Source: Gammaproteobacteria bacterium (lineage in GTDB: Bacteria; Pseudomonadota; Gammaproteobacteria; Pseudomonadales; Azotimanducaceae). From it: a DNA stretch of 33,801 bases. Each line of letters starts with the position of its first letter. The first letter of the stretch is position 1. The stretch is taken from positions 1 through 33,801 of the forward strand of contig DTZW01000115.1 of assembly GCA_012961165.1 (NCBI GenBank), in the 5' to 3' direction. The position numbers and the translations under genes are program-made. The notes below the pieces were generated by a model, which made no database searches, was not told the DNA's origin, and was given only the letters and a program-made list of their open reading frames with translations. Positions 1 through 9,240 of the stretch are shown piece after piece.

Positions 1-192
1 GAAAAGATCCGCGAACTGACCTTCCATGAACCCAAAGAATACAACGGCAAATTGATGCCTTCTATTTTGGAAATGAGGCCGCTCAACAAAGAAGGCCATC
101 TCACTCGCATTATGTACGACGACATTAGGTTCAATGTGCCCGAAATCACTAAGGACACCTTTTCACTCCGAAATCTAAAGTCACGGTTCTAG
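1..192 (+). CDS. C-terminal part of an outer membrane lipoprotein-sorting (LolA-like) protein, 5' truncated by window edge
   Basis: Open frame from base 1 to TAG 190-192: EKIRELTFHEPKEYNGKLMPSILEMRPLNKEGHLTRIMYDDIRFNVPEITKDTFSLRNLKSRF; the 'F.L..L' ending and position before an FtsX/LolD operon fit this family. Confidence 0.6.
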   Translation, partial: EKIRELTFHEPKEYNGKLMPSILEMRPLNKEGHLTRIMYDDIRFNVPEITKDTFSLRNLKSRF

Positions 193-194
193 CC

Positions 195-1415
195 ATGCTG
201 ACTTTCCAAATTGCCTTCCGGAACATCCTTCGCCAGAGACGACGCTCGCTTCTGACCGGCCTCAGTATGACTGGCGGCTACGTGCTCTTTGTTTTTGGCT
301 ATTCGTTACTTGAGGGTACCTACGGCAACATCATCGACATCTTTACCCTTGATAGCACCGGGCACATTCAAATTCACAAAGATGACTACCTGGATCGCCC
401 AAAAATTTACAAGACGATCCAGGACCGAGAACAGATAAAAGTCGCATTAGCAGACAACCCCGAGATCAAAAGTTTTACACCACGAGTTTTCTCTCCGGCT
501 CTTGCCTATGCCGGGGACAGGACGACGCCTTCACAAATCATTGGGATCGACCCAGAACTCGAACCTACGGTCTCTCGCCTGCTTCAGAAGGTCGCGAAGG
601 GAACCTATTTTTCATCGTCACCCAATCCTGATGGGTACTATGAAGCAATGATTGGCCGAGGCCTTCACATCAGACTGAAGCTTAATGTGGGTGACGAACT
701 CGTACTCATCTCTTCAGGCGCAGACGGATCGATTGCCAACGACATCTTTGTCGTCTCTGCCATCATCGGTAACAAAACCTCCTTCGACCGAATGGCCGTG
801 TATCTGCCACTGAATGCTGCACAGGAGTTTCTGTCACTCGGCAATGATGTACACGAGTATGTGCTGCTGGTGAACAATAAAGATGATAATGAAGCCATTG
901 CGAGCGAGCTTTCTGCACAGCTAGCTGAAGTGACCGTTTCACCCTGGCAAGAAGTCGAGGCAACCTTTTATCGCACCATGCAAGCCGATAAGCAGGGCAA
1001 CTATTTCACGATGGGTCTGATTACCTTTATCGTTTTTATTGGGGTCCTTAATACCGTCCTGATGTCAGTACTTGAGAGAACCAGAGAGTTTGGCGTCTTG
1101 AGAGCTATCGGCAGTCGTCCCATGCAACTGGTTCGCCTGATTACGCTTGAAACATTTATCCTCGCTTTCATCAGCGTGATCTTGGGCTTTCTTCTTATAC
1201 TACCGATCATTTACTGGTCAGCCGAAGTAGGCATGCTGCTACCGGAACCTATCGACATGGGCGGCATAACGTTTCAGCACCTAAGGGGTGAGATGTCGGC
1301 GCGCATATTCTGGATACCAATGGCTTTTATTCTTGCCACTGCAGTACTTATCAGCATCCCTCCTGGCTTGCGAGCAGCCAGGATACTGCCCAAAGAAGCG
1401 ATGGGGAGTCATTGA
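195..1415 (+). CDS. ABC transporter permease, FtsX/MacB/LolC-E type
   Basis: N-terminal TM, long periplasmic loop, C-terminal 3-TM FtsX block (VLERTREFGVLRAIGSRPMQLVRLITLE); start 2 nt after the previous stop. Confidence 0.9.
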   Translation: MLTFQIAFRNILRQRRRSLLTGLSMTGGYVLFVFGYSLLEGTYGNIIDIFTLDSTGHIQIHKDDYLDRPKIYKTIQDREQIKVALADNPEIKSFTPRVFSPALAYAGDRTTPSQIIGIDPELEPTVSRLLQKVAKGTYFSSSPNPDGYYEAMIGRGLHIRLKLNVGDELVLISSGADGSIANDIFVVSAIIGNKTSFDRMAVYLPLNAAQEFLSLGNDVHEYVLLVNNKDDNEAIASELSAQLAEVTVSPWQEVEATFYRTMQADKQGNYFTMGLITFIVFIGVLNTVLMSVLERTREFGVLRAIGSRPMQLVRLITLETFILAFISVILGFLLILPIIYWSAEVGMLLPEPIDMGGITFQHLRGEMSARIFWIPMAFILATAVLISIPPGLRAARILPKEAMGSH

Positions 1416-2635
1416 TGCTCACTTTTAAACTGGCTTTTCGGAACCTCTTCCGAAACACACGGCGAACCTTGCTCACTGCGCTGCTCATCAGCTCGTCGCT
1501 GGTTGTGCTGATTCTGGTGGACGGCCTGATGCTTGGAATGACGAACGTCATGGTAGGCGGGATTACACATACGCTGGAAGGTGAAGCCCAGGTGGTGCGA
1601 AAAGGTTTCCGAAATAACTTTGAGGTGGAATACACCATCGATGATCCGACCAACGTCATCAGCCAGATCGAAGAAAGCGATGTCGTAGACGGCTTCGGCC
1701 CCAGAGTCATTATTGGCGGCATGATCGCCTCCAGCTACAACACGACCGGTAGCCTGGTCTATGGCGTGGATGCCAAGCAGGAACTAAAGGTCAGCAGGAT
1801 CTCGGACGCGGTTATTGAAGGGCAATACCTGTCCGGAGAATCCAGGGAGATCCTGATAGGCAAACCCATGGCTGAGCTGCTCGAGGTCAAACTTGGAGAC
1901 CGGCTGATAATCACAGCGGCGACTGTCGATACCAACGAGATTACCCAGGAGCTATTTCGCCTGAGTGGTATTTTCGAATTCGGCCCCGAGGAAATGGACA
2001 AGAACCTCGTGTTCATCAATCTGGACAAAGCCCAGAGCGTTCTTGGCATGGAGGGCAATCTGCACCAGATTGCCCTGCGCTTTATAGACCCCGAGGACGC
2101 CAAAAACGCTGAGTTGCCGCTGTTCAAACAACTCACCAATGAAGAAAACGAGGCCCTTGGATGGCTGGACCTTCAACCCTCGATCGGCGCAATGATAGAG
2201 ATGTCCGGTTATTCCACAGCGATAGTCGGTACCATCCTCTTTCTACTGACATCTCTCGGGGTCATTAACTCAATGTTTATGTCGATTTATGAACGGATCT
2301 ATGAGTTCGGCGTTGCAAAAGCTATTGGCACAACGCCCTGGCAGATTATTCAGCTAGTACTGTTCGAAGCACTACTGCTGGCACTCATCAGTTGCGTTTT
2401 TGGCCTGACAATAGGGTATTTCCTTGGAGACTATTTTTCGACCCACGGCATCCCCATGGGTAAAATGGAAGTGTCCGGCGTCCTCTTGGACGGCAACCTG
2501 TATACCCGGCTGGCGCTATACCAGTTCGTGAATTTTCCGGTTTACGTGACTTTATTAACAATTGCAGCCGCTATTTATCCCGCGACCTTCGCTTCCCGGA
2601 TCGTGCCTACTGAGGCACTCCAAAGAACACTTTAG
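1415..2635 (+). CDS. ABC transporter permease, FtsX/MacB/LolC-E type (second subunit)
   Basis: MLTFKLAFRNLFRNTRRTLLTALLISSSLVVL ... SIYERIYEFGVAKAIGTTPWQIIQLVLFEALLLAL; start overlaps the upstream stop. Confidence 0.9.
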   Translation: MLTFKLAFRNLFRNTRRTLLTALLISSSLVVLILVDGLMLGMTNVMVGGITHTLEGEAQVVRKGFRNNFEVEYTIDDPTNVISQIEESDVVDGFGPRVIIGGMIASSYNTTGSLVYGVDAKQELKVSRISDAVIEGQYLSGESREILIGKPMAELLEVKLGDRLIITAATVDTNEITQELFRLSGIFEFGPEEMDKNLVFINLDKAQSVLGMEGNLHQIALRFIDPEDAKNAELPLFKQLTNEENEALGWLDLQPSIGAMIEMSGYSTAIVGTILFLLTSLGVINSMFMSIYERIYEFGVAKAIGTTPWQIIQLVLFEALLLALISCVFGLTIGYFLGDYFSTHGIPMGKMEVSGVLLDGNLYTRLALYQFVNFPVYVTLLTIAAAIYPATFASRIVPTEALQRTL

Positions 2636-2644
2636 GATCTATTC

Positions 2645-3331
2645 ATGACTAACTTAATTGAAACCAGAGACCTGTGTCGCACGTTTGGTACCGAAGAAAC
2701 CAAGGTGACTGCACTTGATCATGTGTCTATCAATATTGAGGAAGGTGAGTTCACCGCCATCATTGGCCCCTCTGGCTCGGGAAAGACCACACTACTTCAT
2801 CTGATTGGCGGCCTGGATGAACCAAACATTGGTTCCGTTATGTTGTCCGGACGTAATATTGCCGACATGAGCGGTAACCAGCTTTCTGATTTTCGTCGCG
2901 ATCACATCGGTTTCGTCTTCCAGGCTTACAACCTTATACCCGTCCTGTCAGCTGAAGAGAATATCGAGTACATCATGTTACTGCAGGGCGTAGGCGCTGC
3001 AGAAAGGAAGAAGCGAGTGAAAGAAATGCTGGCGATAGTCGAACTGGAAGGCCTGGGTGACAGAAGACCCGCGCATCTTTCGGGTGGGCAGCAGCAACGT
3101 GTCGCTGTGGCAAGGGCAATGGCCTCTAACCCGGACATCATCCTGGCAGACGAACCGACAGCAAACCTTGATTCCAAAACGGGTATCGGTCTGTTGGAAG
3201 TCATGCGGGATCTAAACCAGCAGCGAAACATGACCTTTGTGTTCTCTACCCATGACGAGAAGATCATGGAACGCGCTACCCGGCTTATTTATTTGCGTGA
3301 TGGCAAAGTTGAACAGGACGAGCGCAAGTAG
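2645..3331 (+). CDS. ABC transporter ATP-binding protein, LolD/MacB family
   Basis: Walker A GPSGSGKTTLLHLIGGLD, signature LSGGQQQRVAVARA, Walker B DIILADEPTANLD. Confidence 0.95.
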   Translation: MTNLIETRDLCRTFGTEETKVTALDHVSINIEEGEFTAIIGPSGSGKTTLLHLIGGLDEPNIGSVMLSGRNIADMSGNQLSDFRRDHIGFVFQAYNLIPVLSAEENIEYIMLLQGVGAAERKKRVKEMLAIVELEGLGDRRPAHLSGGQQQRVAVARAMASNPDIILADEPTANLDSKTGIGLLEVMRDLNQQRNMTFVFSTHDEKIMERATRLIYLRDGKVEQDERK

Positions 3332-3335
3332 CGTG

Positions 3336-4514
3336 ATGCGAGTTGGCGCGGCAGTATTCCTGTTAGCAGCGTCTACTGCCGCTCTGGCAGAGATCAACAT
3401 CTCAGGGTACCTAAAGTCATTCGTGGTCGCTCAAGACGAACTGGACAACCCCGCATTCCAGTTCGACAAGATCTACCAGTCCCAGAACAGTGCACGCATC
3501 ATGCTGGATGGCTTTTCTGGCCGTATAACCTGGCAGTTACATTATGAGCTAAGCCCCGTCTTTGTTTCAAAATCGCTGGCTGTCGAGCTACCAACTTTCA
3601 ATGTGGTGGGTGACAACTACCGCCTTACCGACCCTGATACCAACCTCCTTGATGATGATAACAAGAACCAGCTATACCAGAACCTGGATCGTCTGAATTT
3701 CCAGGTTCAGATGGATGCGGGTGACCTTACCATCGGCAGGCAGGCTATCTCGTTTGGCTCGGCGAGGATTATTAATCCGACAGACATTTTCCTGCCATTT
3801 GATGTCCGCACTTTCAACACAGAATATCGCAACGGCGTGGATGCTTTGCGCTTTCAGCGCCCCTGGGGTGATCTTGGAGAAATCGATATCGGGATCGTTC
3901 TGGGCGAAGACGCAAAGCGCGAGAACTCGGCAGCTTTCCTGCAGCTTCGCACCAATCATAACGGCGCAGACTATCACCTTGCGCTAATAGAATTCGCAGA
4001 TCAACAACTCACTGGCTTTGGGTTACAGACCGCCATATGGGATCTAGGGTTCTGGCTGGAAGCAGCCTACGTCAACGGCGACAAGGACTACCTCAGGCTG
4101 TCTACAGGAGTGGATTACTCGTTCAGCGAAAACACCTTCGCGCAGATTGAATATCACTACAACGGTGCCGGCAGCGATGATCATAACGATTACCTTGCCA
4201 GTCTCGGCTCTACACCGTACCAACGCGGCGGTGTGTTCCTGCTGGGTGAAAACTATATTATGCCAAGTTTCACCGTCCGGCTTTCAGCACTCTGGTTTGT
4301 TGCAACACAGGCCATCTACAACCTTGACGATAATTCTGCATTTTTAGCTATTTCTGCGGAGTACAACATCGCCGAGAATTTCTATGTGGATTTCGGCTAT
4401 TACCACTTTTCTGGCGATGATTTTTCTCTTACGGAAACCGGTCTACCGGATTTCCAATCAGAATACGGGCCTAACCCTGATACCCTTTTTACAAGTATCA
4501 GGTACTATTTTTGA
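3336..4514 (+). CDS. Outer-membrane beta-barrel (porin-like) protein with signal peptide
   Basis: MRVGAAVFLLAASTAALA signal peptide; alternating aromatic/polar strands; C-terminal ...TSIRYYF ending in Phe; overlaps the end of the LolD ORF region. Confidence 0.75.
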   Translation: MRVGAAVFLLAASTAALAEINISGYLKSFVVAQDELDNPAFQFDKIYQSQNSARIMLDGFSGRITWQLHYELSPVFVSKSLAVELPTFNVVGDNYRLTDPDTNLLDDDNKNQLYQNLDRLNFQVQMDAGDLTIGRQAISFGSARIINPTDIFLPFDVRTFNTEYRNGVDALRFQRPWGDLGEIDIGIVLGEDAKRENSAAFLQLRTNHNGADYHLALIEFADQQLTGFGLQTAIWDLGFWLEAAYVNGDKDYLRLSTGVDYSFSENTFAQIEYHYNGAGSDDHNDYLASLGSTPYQRGGVFLLGENYIMPSFTVRLSALWFVATQAIYNLDDNSAFLAISAEYNIAENFYVDFGYYHFSGDDFSLTETGLPDFQSEYGPNPDTLFTSIRYYF

Positions 4515-4705
4515 ACCCAGGAGATATGCATTAAACATGGCGACTCACCTAATAGACAAAGATCACCCTGCCCGACATGAAAATCTAATCAGAGATTGAC
4601 CTTTCCATCTGTAGGCTAATACACCAATGGCCTCTCAGTCACTGACCACTCTGCGCCGAAAAACGGTTTTCTCCAACTTTTATGCTAAAGATTTCTTATG
4701 AGGAT

Positions 4706-4750
4706 ACCTTTGCCATCAAGGGAAAATACGCTTCATAATTCCTATTCTCA
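4706..4750. repeat. Dispersed repeat family R1, partial copy C (~45 bp)
   Basis: acctttgccatcaagggaaaatacgcttcataattcctattctca matches the right end of copies A and B with few changes. Confidence 0.85.
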
Positions 4751-5091
4751 TACTACAGAGTCTAAAGCCTTTGAGCTTCTCGTGCTGACTACGCCTAGAT
4801 CTGGTGAGGTTCGGGGTGCTACATGGCCGTAGACTGATCTTGAAAATTAGCTATGGACGATGCCCAGTTCACGAATGAAAGCAGCAGTGGCGGTCGAAGG
4901 GGATCTCGTAGCCGACGATACCGATCTGCTCTATTGGTATCGATGAACGCGCGGAAGGGTATAGACCGCCCACAAGGGAACCCCCTATGGGTTCCTGCGA
5001 TGACCTCAATAAGTCAGTTATTTTTGGTTAAAGGACAATACCCTGCGTATTTGCATTATTACGCCCAGGAGAACTTGCACTGCTGGATCCT

Positions 5092-6225
5092 TTAATCGAC
5101 AACACAATCGAGAAAAATTTGATTATTCTTGCGGTCTTCCTCCGGCTCTATAATGTCTCCAGATGGATCCACTGCTACCAAAACCTGATGGACGCCGCTG
5201 GCGAGCGACAAAACAACCGTGAAATTTTCGCTCTCGCCAGCTGCCAGCCAAGGTAAGCGTAAGTACTGACGTTCGCTGTAACGATTATCTGGAACCACAT
5301 CAATGCCGATGTCACTGACATCCATGGCGCCGCAGTTGGACACCCGAAAATGTAATGTGCCCGCATCGAAGTCAAGGTCAGTGATTGCCAAATCAGAGCC
5401 TAGCTGATTAATGGTTTCAATCGGATAAATCACTAATTCATCGACCCGCAATACGCGAGTACAACTATGCTCATGATGCAAATGCCCACCGTACCGATGA
5501 TCGACGCTCACCCCATGAATATGCAAATTCGCGCCTGCCTGCGCTACCGTTACTCGACCTTTTTCTGGCTGAGTGTCAAAAAAGCCACAGCAATCCCAAT
5601 CGAGCGCATCACCAAGATACTGAATCCCCGCTTCCGTTTCGGTGGAAGGTTTGTCTGATAGCAGATAATGCTGCAACGAATCGTAGATAGAGGAACCGAG
5701 TCCAGCTGTGGGCCCGCTGTTGGTGTTGCGACTGCCCTGGTTCAGACAAAGTTTCGATGCCACAGTAATAACGAGGTCGTCCCACTGACATTTAGCTCTA
5801 ACACCGTACAAATCAGCTGGTTTATCGAGGCTATCGATAGCCGCCGCAACCCAATCAGCCAATCGCCAGTCGGATTTCGAATTCAGCGATAACAAATCGA
5901 TCGAATAACCCATATCGGTAGCATCAGAGCTAAAGCACACATAGGGAAAATGGTCACTGCCATCACCGGGGCACACCTTGTGAATCCCGCCGGTATTAGC
6001 ATGACACTTGAAAATATCCGTTTCTGCATCGCTCTCATCATAAACAAACATGAGTTCACCATTATCAATGCTGGTGGTAGTGCCAAGCCCTAAAATGTCT
6101 CCCCTCAGCGGTATGCGGGCTAACGGAAGATGCTCCTTAATATCACCCTGAACCAGATCAATAATTGTATTGGCGATGGTCAAATGGATCCCGGGTTGCT
6201 TTATCACGTACTTCTCCTTTTGCAT
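5092..6225 (-). CDS. Hypothetical protein with C-terminal CARDB-like domain
   Basis: 377 aa; C-terminus SDLAITDLDFDAGTLHFRVSNCGAMDVSDIGIDVVPDN...LAAGESENFTVVLSLASGVHQVLVAVDPSGDIIEPEEDRKNNQ fits the CARDB pattern; GGAG SD upstream. Confidence 0.6.
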   Translation of the reverse strand: MQKEKYVIKQPGIHLTIANTIIDLVQGDIKEHLPLARIPLRGDILGLGTTTSIDNGELMFVYDESDAETDIFKCHANTGGIHKVCPGDGSDHFPYVCFSSDATDMGYSIDLLSLNSKSDWRLADWVAAAIDSLDKPADLYGVRAKCQWDDLVITVASKLCLNQGSRNTNSGPTAGLGSSIYDSLQHYLLSDKPSTETEAGIQYLGDALDWDCCGFFDTQPEKGRVTVAQAGANLHIHGVSVDHRYGGHLHHEHSCTRVLRVDELVIYPIETINQLGSDLAITDLDFDAGTLHFRVSNCGAMDVSDIGIDVVPDNRYSERQYLRLPWLAAGESENFTVVLSLASGVHQVLVAVDPSGDIIEPEEDRKNNQIFLDCVVD

Positions 6226-6313
6226 CGATACTGATTATGCACCGAAAATTATGCACCCAAAACCGTTCACCCTTTGCTACCAGGGGAAAATACGCTTTAT
6301 AATTCCTATTCTC
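6164..6313. repeat. Dispersed repeat family R1, copy A (150 bp)
   Basis: About 143/150 identical by eye, ungapped, to 9225-9374; covers the first 20-odd codons and upstream region of the CARDB gene. Confidence 0.95.
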
Positions 6314-6551
6314 CAGCCTGGAAAAAGCACAGCCCTCATGGCTAGTCGGCTTTATCAACAACAAAAACTGGTCGCTACGGCAACCTCAACGGTAAGAATC
6401 ATTCCTGTTAAGTAGCTTACGATGATAAACCTGAGCCACCCATCATGACGTTGCGGGCATTCCGCCTGCCTTGACGTATTCGAGCACCACGCGGTCAGTG
6501 TAATGAAGCTGAGCCGCTGCGCGGCGTAGCGAATCACTGGCGTGATCGTCT

Positions 6552-7250
6552 CTATTCATCCGCGTCAGAAAAAAACGCGACCCTTCGACCACGTGGACTT
6601 GGCACTTTCTGTTCCTCGGGTAATTCACAGAGTCTGTCCATCCGCGTGACAGAACCATCGACATATTCCCAGATCAATTGCTCACCTTCCATATAACGCC
6701 GAACCACGACCGGCCCCCAGCCTAAGACATGAAAATCCAGCACACGCTCGTTCCAGATCATGCTGGCGGACGTGCGGTTGCAGTATTCCCTGCCGCCGAC
6801 CGTAAATAATACAGAGCCCTCTGTATCGTTGGTGTTAAGACCCGCTGTACTGTTCGGGCCATAATCATGAATGACCCCCGCGGACGTTACGATTGTTCGC
6901 GAGCCACATTGTTCCACTCGCTCAACATGACCTACTTTGCCTTCAGTACCCACCCACAAGCCACGAATATCATCCGCACCTTCAACCAGAGGTTCAGTGC
7001 ACTCAGCAAGAACTGGCAACGGGAAGTGATCGTACCCACACCCCGGCGTGTTGGCCTTTGGGATATCCGCTGCGACCCTACCGCTGCCATCTAATGTGTT
7101 TAGCTCGCAATAATTAATAGTACTGCCATCACCCGCCAAGGTGACGGCATCAATGGTCAATGGCGGCCTGGCTGAAAAAAAAACGAATATAAACGCGACC
7201 AAGAACAAGGACAGTAACAAGAGAGGAACACCAAACAGCAATTTTTTCAT
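6552..7250 (-). CDS. Hypothetical membrane-anchored/secreted protein
   Basis: MKKLLFGVPLLLLSLFLVAFIFVFFSARPP N-terminal hydrophobic anchor, about 232 aa; no family recognised. Confidence 0.6.
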   Translation of the reverse strand: MKKLLFGVPLLLLSLFLVAFIFVFFSARPPLTIDAVTLAGDGSTINYCELNTLDGSGRVAADIPKANTPGCGYDHFPLPVLAECTEPLVEGADDIRGLWVGTEGKVGHVERVEQCGSRTIVTSAGVIHDYGPNSTAGLNTNDTEGSVLFTVGGREYCNRTSASMIWNERVLDFHVLGWGPVVVRRYMEGEQLIWEYVDGSVTRMDRLCELPEEQKVPSPRGRRVAFFSDADE

Positions 7251-7266
7251 GAGTCTCACAAGTCCC

Positions 7267-7668
7267 TTAATTGGGCCAGTAAATATATTCATCACCGACT
7301 TCGAACAGCTCGGCGATATAGTCAGAGTGAAAGTGCGTCAAGAAGATCCCCTGCAATCGGTCCATCGGCAGATTACCGACAGACAGATTTTTCGTTGAAC
7401 CAGCGCCGGAATCGATCACATAGAAATGGTCAGGTGTCAGCACTGCGATACAGGCCTGGGCCTGGTCTGTCACCCCAAGCGGGGATGCGCTGCCGCAGAC
7501 ATAAACTCGAAGGCTTTCCGACGCAGGTAGGCGCTCGGTCGCTTGCTGAACAAACGCACCGGCAATCCGATCAAGCGCAAAATCTTGAACGGCCGGCACC
7601 TTGAGTGAGACGCGAACAAGTCCGGCAATGATCATCAACCCGATGAAAAACAGTATGGACTTCTTCAT
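7267..7668 (-). pseudogene. Metallo-beta-lactamase-fold hydrolase, C-terminally truncated
   Basis: N-terminal half only; VIDSGAGSTKNLSVGNLPMDRLQGIFLTHFHSDYIAEL then stop after 14 more residues; HxHxDH appears as HFHSDY; GGAGGT SD retained. Confidence 0.65.
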
Positions 7669-7689
7669 TTTTTGACCTCCATTAACCGA

Positions 7690-8688
7690 TCAGTTTGGGT
7701 TTGACTGCACAAACTTAATGACAATCGCGGACAACTCTGCCGCCGCATCGTCCTGTATAAAATGGCCGGCGCCTTTGAGGATGGTATGCATCTGCCCTTT
7801 TGCACCCGGCACTGTCTCAATCCAACGCCTTTCCCCGCCTTTGGTCACCGGATCCGAGTCTGAAAAGGCCGTTATAAATGGCTTTTCAAACCCTGCGAAC
7901 ACCTGCCAGGCAGCCTTATTTGCAGGAATCGCTGGGTTGTCAGAAATAATGGGCACGAGCGATGGAAATTGCCTGGCACCTGCCATGAACGCCTGGGACG
8001 GAAAAGGCGCCGACCATGCCCGGTATTCTTCTTCATCGCAGCTGTTCAGGCTCCCCTTCATAACCTCGGCTGGATGAAAATCAGGATGATCGTCACAGTG
8101 ACGCACCCAGTACATGAACTGGGGGCGATCTTCCATTGGGCCTGACAGCTTGCCGAACATCTCCTCTGCGGGCAGCGCGGGCGTGTTGTGCAGCAATTCA
8201 TTTAGTTTTTCTGACATTTCCTCGGGTATACCCGCACCATCGGGCATACCGCCATTGGCCAGAACCACACGTGCAAACCGCGCCTGGTTTTCAGCCACTA
8301 CGCGCAGGCCTATGAGACTACCCCAGTCCTGGCAAATCAGCGTTACATCCCTCAGGTCCAGCACCTCCATGAACCCTTTCATCCAAGAGACATGATTAAC
8401 GTAGGTATAGTCTGCACGGTCTACGGGCTTGTCTGACTTACCGAACCCAACGAGATCCGGAGCAATCACTCGATAGCCTGCCTCAACCAAGACAGGAATC
8501 ATCTTTCGATACAGGTAGGACCAGCTTGGCTGCCCATGCAAGCACAGAAGCACCTCGCCTTTTCCCTCGTCCACGTAGTGCATAAGCAGGCGAGAACCAT
8601 CACCAGCATCGACTTCCGCATAATGGGGTTCAAAAGGGTAGTCCTTGAGGTTTTCAAAACGGCAATCAGGGGTGCGGACGATTTTCAT
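7690..8688 (-). CDS. Haloalkane dehalogenase-like alpha/beta hydrolase (DhlA/HLD-I type)
   Basis: HGQPSWSYLYRKM oxyanion region, nucleophile motif CQDWGS, acid SDSDPVTKGGE, base GAGHFIQDD; AAAGGAG SD before ATG at 8688. Confidence 0.85.
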   Translation of the reverse strand: MKIVRTPDCRFENLKDYPFEPHYAEVDAGDGSRLLMHYVDEGKGEVLLCLHGQPSWSYLYRKMIPVLVEAGYRVIAPDLVGFGKSDKPVDRADYTYVNHVSWMKGFMEVLDLRDVTLICQDWGSLIGLRVVAENQARFARVVLANGGMPDGAGIPEEMSEKLNELLHNTPALPAEEMFGKLSGPMEDRPQFMYWVRHCDDHPDFHPAEVMKGSLNSCDEEEYRAWSAPFPSQAFMAGARQFPSLVPIISDNPAIPANKAAWQVFAGFEKPFITAFSDSDPVTKGGERRWIETVPGAKGQMHTILKGAGHFIQDDAAAELSAIVIKFVQSNPN

Positions 8689-8700
8689 AAAAACTCCTTT

Positions 8701-8750
8701 TGAGCATGTGCCTTTGAGCATGTGCCTTTGAGCATGTGCCTTTGAGCATG
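8701..8750. repeat. 14-bp tandem repeat (tgagcatgtgcctt), three full units plus 8 nt
   Basis: Units at 8701-8714, 8715-8728, 8729-8742 and partial 8743-8750, immediately 5' of the dehalogenase SD. Confidence 0.97.
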
Positions 8751-9003
8751 ATTGGCTTATCTACTCGACGCTGCCCGAGAGCTCATCAGCGTGCGTCATG
8801 CACTATGGCTGCCACTATACCGATAATTTTAATGCTTAACATTATTTATCGAGATCAATTCCCGATCAAATACACGTTTAGCATGAAAAATACACCGAAG
8901 AGCAAGAGAGGTTCGGTCCGCAGCGTGTGCTAGCGCCCTGCCTTCTCAAAACTGACCACTGGTTCGAAGTCGATTATCATTTTGTTTTCCTTAATGTGCC
9001 GAC

Positions 9004-9240
9004 ATGAGCGAATCAACTGATGGCCAGAGAGCCCGAAATCTAACCACTCAGGTTTCTCTGATGGAGGCTGCTGAAAAACTGATTTTTCGACACGGCATTC
9101 ACCATGTCGCTGTTAAAGACATCGTGAGGGAAGCCAATCAGAAAAACGAATCTGCCCTGCAGTATCATTCTCCAAGGAACCCAGATCGCTCGGCAAAGGC
9201 AATATCAACGCCTACTGCCCTACTATTGTATTGGCGATAG
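9004..9240 (+). pseudogene. TetR-family regulator, N-terminal HTH fragment
   Basis: TTQVSLMEAAEKLIFRHGIHHVAVKDIVREANQKNESALQYH is a TetR_N HTH; the frame degenerates after YH and runs into repeat R1 copy B at 9225. Confidence 0.75.

Noticed and set aside
763-4347. Numerous short minus-strand and alternate-frame ORFs in the ABC operon
   Set aside because: All lie antisense or out of frame within strongly supported CDSs.
4853-5095. 80-aa ORF between the barrel gene and CARDB gene
   Set aside because: Arg/Ser-rich composition, no recognisable domain, no clear SD; could be a degraded remnant but unsupported.
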